Source: an uncultured Eubacterium sp.
GTDB taxonomy: Bacteria; Bacillota; Clostridia; Lachnospirales; Lachnospiraceae
Direction of reading: 5' to 3'
Assembly: GCA_910589595.1 (NCBI GenBank)
Contig: CAJUTM010000004.1
Location: forward strand, 1-64,000
DNA: 64,000 nucleotides
Positions 50,819 to 59,108 of this stretch are shown in pieces; position 1 is the stretch's first letter; each line of letters starts with the position of its first letter. Made by a program: the position numbers and the translations under genes. Under the pieces are notes generated by a model. It was not told the DNA's origin, searched no databases, and worked only from the letters and a program-made list of their open reading frames with translations.

Positions 50819-52711
50819 TTATTTTTCAGCATCATCCCTTGTTGTTTTATAGTACCAAAGAACTTCCTCTATATCTGCATCATCACATTGATATTCACCC
50901 ACTTTAAATTTATTAAGTGCAATAATTTGTTTCGCTTGTTCAAATTTTTCTGGTACTAGTGCGTTAAACTTATCCCACCATTCATTTGCCAAGTCACAAT
51001 CCTTATCTGAATGATTTGTGTATCTCTCAGCTAATTTTTCTCTTAATCTAGCGTCATATTGACGACGATATATAATAAATGTTTCTGGCATCCACAATAT
51101 TTTACGAAATTCATCAACACTACTTCCGAACGCCTCTTCAAAAAAATCTTTCCCCCTACCAATTTTTCCTTTTGTAGAATTCAACACAGCCTGCACAGCA
51201 CGTATAAACTTTCGATTCCAATGCTTCCCGATAAAATCTCTGTTCTTAAAAAACTCCGGATCATTAATAGGGTGATATTTCATAGGAAAAGAATAAATAC
51301 TTGCATCTAATTCCTCACACAGCCACACATTCATCTTAAGCCTATAATACAAATCTTCTGGCTTATCCTCAAAATTATATAACAAATAATTAGACAGGTT
51401 CTTAATACCACTTTTTACTGCTGTTCTAACAGATCGCTCATAAATATCATGAAACTCCCAATGGTCAAAGGCAATTCTTAAAGGATAAATATTCACCTCC
51501 GAAAGTTTCTTCATATTTTCACCCGTAATCAATCTCGAATCAATTCCCTGATTAAAATCAACAATTCTCTTTCTCTTTGATGGCTTATGTGTCTTTTCAT
51601 ACAAAGGATACACAACTTCATCCAATTCTAAAATGGCCTCCTTAGTAGCAGTATAATAATGCAAGCAATGTTTCTCTTCAAATTTTGTGTAAAGTTGTAT
51701 CTTTTCTTCATCATTTTTTAATCTATCAATAATATCTTTATAAATTTTGACAGCCTTTCTAATATATGCCCTATCATTATAAGAATCTTTAAGATTCCTA
51801 ATTGTTATTTCATATTCGTTAGGTGCAGTATATGTTGCACCTTTTTCAAATCCACATTCTTTAATTTCGTCAATAATCTGGTCATAGCATTTTGAAGCTA
51901 AAACATTGTTATCTAACAATAACAAATCTTTCTGTTCTCCAAATCTCTCATTTGTTATTTTTATCTGTTCCTTTAAACCAATATAATCACAATATTGTGG
52001 CTCCAACCTCGGAACTGCACAAAATTTACATTGATTTACACAGCCTCGTGTCATATAAGCAAAATATGCATTATTAGCTGGATAAACATAATCAATTTCA
52101 TCAAGAATCGAGTAATCTAATGGCAAACGATCTATTACCAAATCATTACCAGAATCAATCGCCCCTGGTTTATCAAGCAAACCTTCGTGCGGACGAATAC
52201 CTGTTGCCTCATAAACTTCGTCTGACAATAGTGTAGACATTATCCCCCCCACCATAACATCTTTTTCATCCTTACATAACTGTTTGGCAAAATTAATAGT
52301 TTTAATTGTAATATCCCAATAAAATGTAAACAAAGTAGTTATACCAACTTTGTCAAATCTAGGTTTTGTAAAATATTGCTTATCCCTATATCTTTTTCTA
52401 TAATCTTTGACAATTTCCAGCACATCCTCAGAACTGAAAATTTCATCCTCTTCCAAAATTGAATATCTACCAATTTTAATAAATTGAAACAATGTTGGAT
52501 AATGTTCTTTCCAAAAAACTTCTGGATATACAACTTCTAGGTGTTCAATTAAGTCTTCACAAATTAAATTTGTTGCCAATGTTTTCATATCACCTTTATA
52601 AAATCTAACATCATCACCCTGCATTCGATAGTACGTCGCAATTTTCATAATTCCCATTGGCGGATATTTATTTTTATAATTTGGTTCTATTAATAATACT
52701 TTTCTGTTCAT
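50819..52711 (-). CDS. Radical SAM protein with B12-binding-like N-terminal domain (island gene 4)
   Basis: 630 residues. The N-terminal 180 residues (VLLIEPNYKNKYPPMGIMKIA) look like the Rossmann domain of B12-binding radical SAM enzymes, but no DxHxxG corrinoid-ligand motif is visible. The 4Fe-4S site is TRGCVNQCKFCAVP, with Cys224, Cys228 and Cys231. A long C-terminal region (about 300-630) is not recognised. One base separates it from the preceding GHKL ATPase gene, indicating tight coupling. It may modify nucleic acid, a nucleotide or a protein partner; the substrate is unknown. A radical SAM enzyme inside a HerA/NurA/HSP90 operon is unusual. Confidence 0.85.
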   Translation of the reverse strand: MNRKVLLIEPNYKNKYPPMGIMKIATYYRMQGDDVRFYKGDMKTLATNLICEDLIEHLEVVYPEVFWKEHYPTLFQFIKIGRYSILEEDEIFSSEDVLEIVKDYRKRYRDKQYFTKPRFDKVGITTLFTFYWDITIKTINFAKQLCKDEKDVMVGGIMSTLLSDEVYEATGIRPHEGLLDKPGAIDSGNDLVIDRLPLDYSILDEIDYVYPANNAYFAYMTRGCVNQCKFCAVPRLEPQYCDYIGLKEQIKITNERFGEQKDLLLLDNNVLASKCYDQIIDEIKECGFEKGATYTAPNEYEITIRNLKDSYNDRAYIRKAVKIYKDIIDRLKNDEEKIQLYTKFEEKHCLHYYTATKEAILELDEVVYPLYEKTHKPSKRKRIVDFNQGIDSRLITGENMKKLSEVNIYPLRIAFDHWEFHDIYERSVRTAVKSGIKNLSNYLLYNFEDKPEDLYYRLKMNVWLCEELDASIYSFPMKYHPINDPEFFKNRDFIGKHWNRKFIRAVQAVLNSTKGKIGRGKDFFEEAFGSSVDEFRKILWMPETFIIYRRQYDARLREKLAERYTNHSDKDCDLANEWWDKFNALVPEKFEQAKQIIALNKFKVGEYQCDDADIEEVLWYYKTTRDDAEK

Positions 52712-52712
52712 T

Positions 52713-54269
52713 TTATCTCAATTCTTCCTTTATCTTGTCTATAACTTTTTCTGCAACATCCTTTGGAGCCACATCATTAATTATAGTCAATATCCGACTG
52801 ACAAGTTTTCTCTCACCTTTTGATAATTTTGACATAGACGAAGTAATATACTGCTTTTTCTTAACTGGAACATCTGCTTTTACAACCTCTTTTTCGTCTA
52901 CTTCTTTTTGTAATTTTTCTGCTCCAAACTTATCCTCAATACTCTTTTGCACTTCAGCAATCGGTAAATCTTCGTCCATCCCTTTGAATTTATCAATCTG
53001 CCGTTTTGCTTCTTCCGCTTCCTTTCTAGCTTTATCTATCGCAAATTCTAACTTTTGCTTGTCTTCCTCATTTACAAATCCATTTTCACTACTCTTCTTG
53101 TTATACTCATTAACTTTAGAAACATATTCTTCTCGCTTTTTATATGCATTTTTCAGTCGGTTAGCATCATAGTACAACTTGTGCAATACATCGTAAAAAT
53201 ATGTTCTCAATTTATTTTCGAACATAACTCTGATTTCATTCTCATTAAAATAATCACGCTGAGAATTTGGTATCAATCTATCATCTTCCGCAAATATTTC
53301 TCCAACAAAATAATAATTCCCTCTATTTTCCTTAAACAAGTCTTGAACTACATCATCATTACCAATTTGAATATTCCCACTTCTCACACGTAAACCGCGC
53401 ATTTGATTTACTTTTGGAATAGACTTTTCAAATCTTGAAAGACCATACCACATCCAAGCAAGTAAGTTTCCCTTATCATCATAAAAATCTTTAAATTCCA
53501 GCTTAGAAATATCATCATAATTTTTTAAATTCGCTCCACTCTGCTCCTTTATTCTTGTCGTATACTCCTTAAAAATCTGCTGACCATTGACTTGAACATA
53601 ATATTCATCTATCAGACATCCAAGGTCTTCTGCATGTGAATAAATACTGCTTCTCAAAATAAAAGTATTTTTATAAGGAACTGGGGCTACAAAGCTTAAA
53701 TATTCCTTAATCCTCTTCTTATTAAGCAAATCTGTATTCTCTCGATTAATATCTATCATTTCTACTTCAAAATAATGTTTTTCAGTCTCTTCAGAGATAG
53801 TATCATACTTTACAATTGTCTCCCATATTTCATCAATGGTATACTTCTTATTTTCAACTAGCATTTCTCTCATTCTTTTTGCATTGCAGGTCATTACTGA
53901 TGCATTATCTTCTCCCAAATAACTGGTCTTAAATTTTAAAGTTTTACAATATGCCAATCCACATAATCGTCCAATTCCTCTAAAACCTTTATTTTGACCA
54001 ATCTGCTTATTACTGTTGGCAATATCTCCTAAATCCTCAATAAAAGAATCTGATTTTACACCTGTTGCATTATCCAATATACTTATGTATCTTTTTTCAC
54101 TATCAATAAAGATATCTACTTGTCCCTCTTTCTGTAAAAGAATACCCTTTTTCACTGCAAGATCAATCTGATCACAAGCATTCTGTATATACTCACGATA
54201 AATCACTCGTGAATCAGAATACATACCTGTTGTTAAATTATCCAATATATTTTTTCCTATTGTCGCCAT
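52713..54269 (-). CDS. HSP90-type GHKL ATPase, first copy (island gene 3)
   Basis: 518 residues. The GHKL motifs are YREYIQNACDQID (Glu26, Asn30, Asp33), ILDNATGV (Asp66; the usual Gly of DNGxG is Ala here) and GQNKGFRGIGRLCG near 91-104. A middle domain follows (SQRDYFNENEIR), then a long predicted coiled coil (about 375-450, EEAKRQIDKFKG) and a short basic C-terminal domain. It differs in length and coiled coil from the second copy, so the pair may form a heteromer. Starts 14 bases after the HerA-like gene (GACGAGGTGAAAACAT upstream). Confidence 0.8.
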   Translation of the reverse strand: MATIGKNILDNLTTGMYSDSRVIYREYIQNACDQIDLAVKKGILLQKEGQVDIFIDSEKRYISILDNATGVKSDSFIEDLGDIANSNKQIGQNKGFRGIGRLCGLAYCKTLKFKTSYLGEDNASVMTCNAKRMREMLVENKKYTIDEIWETIVKYDTISEETEKHYFEVEMIDINRENTDLLNKKRIKEYLSFVAPVPYKNTFILRSSIYSHAEDLGCLIDEYYVQVNGQQIFKEYTTRIKEQSGANLKNYDDISKLEFKDFYDDKGNLLAWMWYGLSRFEKSIPKVNQMRGLRVRSGNIQIGNDDVVQDLFKENRGNYYFVGEIFAEDDRLIPNSQRDYFNENEIRVMFENKLRTYFYDVLHKLYYDANRLKNAYKKREEYVSKVNEYNKKSSENGFVNEEDKQKLEFAIDKARKEAEEAKRQIDKFKGMDEDLPIAEVQKSIEDKFGAEKLQKEVDEKEVVKADVPVKKKQYITSSMSKLSKGERKLVSRILTIINDVAPKDVAEKVIDKIKEELR

Positions 54270-54283
54270 ATGTTTTCACCTCG

Positions 54284-55993
54284 TCATTTGAATTGCTTAT
54301 AAATTGGTTTCGGAAACTTAATGTTTAACAACGACCTAAATATAGGATTTTGAATAATATATTCACCTTGTTTTAATCTCGTCATCATGTTTTTGTATAC
54401 TGCTGGAACACTCTTATAATCGCTCTTTGATACTTCAATGGAATTGGTTCTTCCATACGCATGTGTCGAACAATTTCCTGTAACTCTATCATGTATTGCA
54501 CTTCTAAACTGCTCTGCTGCAAATAAAATTACACCTAAAGAACGACCTCGCTCCGCCACATCTAACACCTGCTTTAATATTGGTGAATTTTTGGGGACTT
54601 CCTTAGAAGCGTATTTATTTAACTCATCAATAAACACCACAATCCTTGACGGTGGGTTAACCCCCTCATCTCCACTATATTGTCCCAACTGTAAGTCATA
54701 TAAAGTCCTTATTGCATCACCAAAAACAAATGCCTGTTTGTCTTCGGATAATTTTGCAATATCTATCACATGAACCTCATTTCTTTTAATATATTTCATT
54801 GCATCACCAATTCTGGTTTCACCATCTTCCTCAACAACATCACGAGCAAATATTTTATTATCTGTGATCCCTTTATTGATAATTCTATAAAACTTTCTCC
54901 AACTCGCAACCGGAATTTCCTTATCATTTCCACTTGCACCAGCTTCGCATTTTTTCTTTACTGCTCCTAAAAACTCTTGCCAATCATTTATTCTACCAAA
55001 ATCTCCTTGTCCTGACATAATATATGTAATAATAGAATCCATTGTTTGGTTAGAATCATCAATATTTGCAAACATTAAATCTAAATTTTCTTTATCATAC
55101 TTATATATATATTTGAATTTTTTTGCCTTTTTCTTTCTAATATTATCGTTTACCTCTTCTTCAGTTAAATAGGTATTCCAATGTCGTGTTTTCGCTACAG
55201 AATATGGATAATAATAGTGAACATTCTGAAAAGGTTCTGTTGATAATCTCAACTTTTCATATTGCTCCAATGTTTCCTTTTTCACTCTCTCAGGCTCCTT
55301 TTCATCCATGAAATCATTAGGCTGATCTATAGCGAGTAAATCCTTTCCTTTTACATTGAACATAACAAATGCAACACTATCTTCTTCTGCTTCTTCTATT
55401 GTTTTACTTAAATAGCTATCCTGAATTGCTTTCATCAAGAACATTGCATACGAAGTTTTTGACGCTAATCCCGATATACCCGATATATTTAAATGTGCAC
55501 CCTCTGGTCCAACAATAAATTTAGAGTTTAAATTTACAGGCAATGTTACCTTTTCACACCCTTTTGTCCCCTCATACATCTCTAAATACCCACATACAAG
55601 CGGATTTTGAATATCTTTCAATCCTAATGCATAGTTTATCTCTTCTGCCGTTGCTAACATTACTTTTGCATTATTTTGCAATGGTATATAAATATTTTTT
55701 TCATTGCAGACAACTTTCGCCTTTACATAATTCATTCCAACACGTAATGTAGGTTCCTCAACATCAACATTTCCAAAATCACTAGAAATAAAATTTGTTA
55801 AAAAACTACTTGCATCTGTTATATGTGCTATATCTTCAATTACACCATACGAATACGAATCATCTACATGTGCTACTTTTACAATATCAAAAGGATTTAA
55901 TATTAATTCTGGATTCGTCCAAAATGTAAAACCATCAATAGTAGTAGGATTTTTTTCTGTTGCTAAAACTCTTCCAATCAAGTTATTTGCCAT
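54284..55993 (-). CDS. HerA-like DNA translocase ATPase (island gene 2)
   Basis: 569 residues. An N-terminal HAS-barrel-like region (GRVLATEKNPTTIDGFTFW) precedes a RecA-type ATPase. The P-loop is SGISGLASKTS (171-181), in which Ser replaces the Gly normally before the Lys; Walker B is IVVFIDELNK (451-460), and the C-terminus has AAEQFRSAIHDRV and NCSTHAYGRT in the sensor/arginine region. HerA hexamers pump DNA and work with NurA nucleases; the NurA-like gene is immediately upstream, 14 bases away. The variant P-loop may alter hydrolysis. I regard this as the motor of the island system. Confidence 0.85.
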   Translation of the reverse strand: MANNLIGRVLATEKNPTTIDGFTFWTNPELILNPFDIVKVAHVDDSYSYGVIEDIAHITDASSFLTNFISSDFGNVDVEEPTLRVGMNYVKAKVVCNEKNIYIPLQNNAKVMLATAEEINYALGLKDIQNPLVCGYLEMYEGTKGCEKVTLPVNLNSKFIVGPEGAHLNISGISGLASKTSYAMFLMKAIQDSYLSKTIEEAEEDSVAFVMFNVKGKDLLAIDQPNDFMDEKEPERVKKETLEQYEKLRLSTEPFQNVHYYYPYSVAKTRHWNTYLTEEEVNDNIRKKKAKKFKYIYKYDKENLDLMFANIDDSNQTMDSIITYIMSGQGDFGRINDWQEFLGAVKKKCEAGASGNDKEIPVASWRKFYRIINKGITDNKIFARDVVEEDGETRIGDAMKYIKRNEVHVIDIAKLSEDKQAFVFGDAIRTLYDLQLGQYSGDEGVNPPSRIVVFIDELNKYASKEVPKNSPILKQVLDVAERGRSLGVILFAAEQFRSAIHDRVTGNCSTHAYGRTNSIEVSKSDYKSVPAVYKNMMTRLKQGEYIIQNPIFRSLLNIKFPKPIYKQFK

Positions 55994-56007
55994 TGTATAT
56001 TGCCTCC

Positions 56008-57171
56008 CTAAAATAAATGTAAAAATAACTCTGCACTAATATATTTACTCTTAACAAATGACTCTGTTAAAAATACTGGATATAAATGATTAGCCCATCT
56101 TTTGTCTGTTCCGTAACAGGTAGGATTACGTTCATTAATGATGTTAGCAGATATTAAATCTACCATATCGCTGTCAATACCATTCTCCAATTCTTCATCC
56201 ATCATAATCTTTTCTACCTTTACAACCCCATCAAAAGGTGTCTGTGTTCTTGATTTATCTCTTATTCGTATATACCAAACACCAAATTGCACATCTCCCA
56301 AAAATTCCCTGTTTTCAAAACGAGCAACAGGAGTTCTATGAAACACCGGCAATTCAGTTATATACTTTGAATTTGGTTTTCCAGTGTGATCCAAACAACT
56401 CTCTGGATTAAAAGACTTAGAAACACCTATAACCCAATTATAATTATGTTTTATTTTTTGTAATGTTCTTAAATCCTCTCGCCCAGATTTCATAATTTTA
56501 TATTCTAGTGAACCATCTTTCAACAAATAACTATCTTGTCCCAAAAGTTTCTTTTTTACCAATTCTGCTACCATACGCTTCTCCGCTTCAATCATATAAT
56601 TCTGAATCACACCTATAGCCCTATCCTCAAACTTTGTTTCTGGTGCTCCAGCTTTAGATGTCGCATATGGAATTATTGCTGAAAATTCCAAATTCAATCT
56701 TTGTAATTCTTCACTTTCATTTAATTTCTTTACCTTTGATGCAAAATACGCCACATCATCCCAACCGTCCGCATGACTTTTATCTGGTAAAGCTAACACT
56801 AATTCCCTATAAAACGCTTCCGGATGCATCTTTTTGTCTACTCGCTCACAACATCCAACCCCTATTTGACCAGCAACCACAGGAAATACTTGTTTGTTAT
56901 ATGCTATATCATCTACTTTAAATACATGTCGTGAACCATCTAAAAAGTAATGAAGCAGTGGTAAATCCCCAGCTATTCTATCTGCAAGTGCTTTTAAATC
57001 TACTGATTTTGTGTGCTTTACCATTTCTGCACAGTCTTGCCACTTCATTATCTTATTTGAATCATCGTCATAAACAATTGAAGGCAACCCAATAGAGTCA
57101 AAGCTATATTTATATGTATTATAACTGGTTCCTTTTGTCTCTTTTGCTATTATCTCCATAATCTTGGGCAT
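56008..57171 (-). CDS. NurA-like nuclease (island gene 1)
   Basis: 387 residues. The two metal-aspartate motifs of NurA are present in order: HYFLDGSRHVF (Asp78) and LLKDGSLEY (Asp219), with WVIGVSKSF after the second as in the family's YIS strand, and a C-terminal LYPVFLTESFVKSKYIS in the place of the usual YP..L..AH region. The His of that last motif is not conserved. NurA is an RNase H-like nuclease that resects DNA together with HerA. First gene of the operon, with GGAGGTATTAATGT before the ATG. The operator-like palindrome TAGAAACATATTTCTA lies upstream at 57248-57263. Confidence 0.78.
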   Translation of the reverse strand: MPKIMEIIAKETKGTSYNTYKYSFDSIGLPSIVYDDDSNKIMKWQDCAEMVKHTKSVDLKALADRIAGDLPLLHYFLDGSRHVFKVDDIAYNKQVFPVVAGQIGVGCCERVDKKMHPEAFYRELVLALPDKSHADGWDDVAYFASKVKKLNESEELQRLNLEFSAIIPYATSKAGAPETKFEDRAIGVIQNYMIEAEKRMVAELVKKKLLGQDSYLLKDGSLEYKIMKSGREDLRTLQKIKHNYNWVIGVSKSFNPESCLDHTGKPNSKYITELPVFHRTPVARFENREFLGDVQFGVWYIRIRDKSRTQTPFDGVVKVEKIMMDEELENGIDSDMVDLISANIINERNPTCYGTDKRWANHLYPVFLTESFVKSKYISAELFLHLF

Positions 57172-58205
57172 ACATTAATACCTCCAATTATCAACTTCTT
57201 CAAACAAACATTGCAATCAAATGCCTATAAATATTTGTTTAGTTCATTAGAAACATATTTCTATATGAAAATTATACCATTTCATCTTCTCAGGCTCAAC
57301 TAAATTTTCTAATTTTCTACATATACAGATTTTTCCAATTTGTTCCTGCAGCTTTGTTCTAACACATCTATTCCCCGAACTCATTCATGGATTTCTAATA
57401 TTCGTTCAACGCTTCTATTTCTACGACAAACATAAACCTTTCTTGTCCGAAAGATAAATTAATTCGTCCAATATCAACCGTTCTTTCCGTCCAAATTTTA
57501 TCTCTCCCACTAAAATATCTTCTGTCAGCTTCTCTGTATAATATAATTGTCTTTTTCACTATCTATAGTATTAGACGTCCGGTTACTTAGTTCACTAACT
57601 ATCTCTTCAAACACAAAAAATAAAACCAGCTATTCCAGAAAATTTCAAACCATTCCAGCAACAGTTCCAATATGCCAATACAAATCTTTTCTTACTCCTC
57701 TTTATTGTCAATTTTTTAATCACTATTTATCTTTTTCTACAATATCATTCAGCATTTCGCCTTTTCGATAATATTTTCTTTAATTATTATATTCCTGCCA
57801 AATCTTTTTAAGGTTCTCCGCAATGATAGTTTTCTGCTTCCCGAATTGCCCCTTAGAATAATCAGTTTTAACATTTACCGTTCATCCTTCAATTCCTATT
57901 GTTACAATCTTCCACTTGGTTTATCTCTAATTCATACCCAAACAAAAAGCCGGAAAATACACTTTCTATAAGGTTTTCCGACTTCTTATTTACTATTTGA
58001 ACTCAATTTTTCTAGAATTATTCTCAATCAAATATGCAAATTTTTTAATCATTTGATATATGCATATCACCCTACATACAAGCTAATGCTATCATTTTAT
58101 TATCACTATTAATAACACTTACTCTGTAACTGCAGATAATAATCATATGCTATCAATTAAATTATAAGTAATTTTGTTAAAAATCAACCATTTTCTCCTG
58201 TATCT
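57172..58205. other. AT-rich non-coding and decayed stretch upstream of the island operon
   Basis: No intact gene is seen over about 1 kb. It contains the promoter region of the island operon (no convincing -35/-10 pair), the palindrome at 57248-57263, a hairpin AAAGCCGGAAAA / TTTTCCGACTT (57946-57983) resembling a terminator, and a minus-strand fragment from 57874 reading MLKLIILRGNSGS, which looks like the P-loop start of a zeta-toxin/kinase-type protein but breaks into several frames at once. I read the whole stretch as the remains of lost accessory genes. Confidence 0.45.
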
Positions 58206-59095
58206 TCAATTCAGCAATAGTTTTTTGTTGTTTTTCAGAAGTTCAAGATGCCGGCATGCCTTTTCCCTTAATATTTTCAATCGTTCAATGTTAGATACTC
58301 CCTGTCTTATCAAATCAGCATTGGTATCTTCCAAATTGATAAGTACAACTAACTCCTCTGCCGAAGCAAAATCTCTAATATTAGGTGTTTTTCCTTTTAT
58401 TCCTTTTTCGTCTCTCCATTACACTGCTGTCTTGCCAAACAAAGCCATATTAAGAATATCTGCTTTGGATGCATATGTATACGCTATTTCCTGTGGGGAT
58501 AGTGTTGGTGTTATCAGAAATTCTTTTATCGCATCTGTATGAAACGGTAATTTATTTTTGAAAGTTCTCTCTTGGCATCCCAGCCAATTGCTAATCGGTT
58601 CGCTTCATCTTTCTTTAAGCGCTGGTAGTCCTTAATAATATAAAGCTTAGATTCTGGGAAAATCCACGCCGCAAACTCAAAGGCTATATCTGTATGGGCA
58701 TATGTACCGCCATATCTCCCCGACTTTGATATAATACCTATTGCGTCCGTTGCTTTTATCCACTATTGTGGTGTCAATGTAAATGCATTATCTCCAGACT
58801 CTGCTTTAAACCTATCGAATTCGATAGGTTTAAAATTGGGATTATGAATCTGTTCCCACAAGCCTGAAAAGAAAATGGTTGAATGGTTGCACATCCAATT
58901 TGCTACCACTATGAAAGCATTATCTGGATTTTTATATTTTGCTATATCTGTCAAAGAAATGTACGCATCTTCATTTATGACATCACCCATTACTCCGATT
59001 TTTATTCCATTGGCATCTATTTTCATGTTTTTCATATAATTTTGATTTCCCTTTTTAACAATACCCATAACAACAAACCAATAAAATCCCTCCAT
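58206..59095 (-). pseudogene. KilA-N domain protein, broken
   Basis: The first part reads EDAYISLTDIAKYKNPDNA and FSGLWEQIHNPNFKPIEFD, a clear KilA-N domain. A TAG codon (58763-58765) interrupts it, after which the same frame continues with WIKATDAIGIISKSGRYGG and FEFAAWIFPESKLYIIKDYQ. A one-base deletion near 58540 then shifts the frame to TDAIKEFLITPTLSPQEIA, and a TAA (58419-58421) interrupts that before WRDEKG. Intact relatives are prophage or mobile-element proteins of about 270 residues. It is a dead remnant of a mobile element beside the island. Confidence 0.88.
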
Positions 59096-59108
59096 CCAAC
59101 GACTGTCA

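Noticed and set aside
58174..58542. Plus-strand 122-codon frame
   Set aside because: It is the antisense of the KilA-N pseudogene; the minus-strand reading gives recognisable family sequence.
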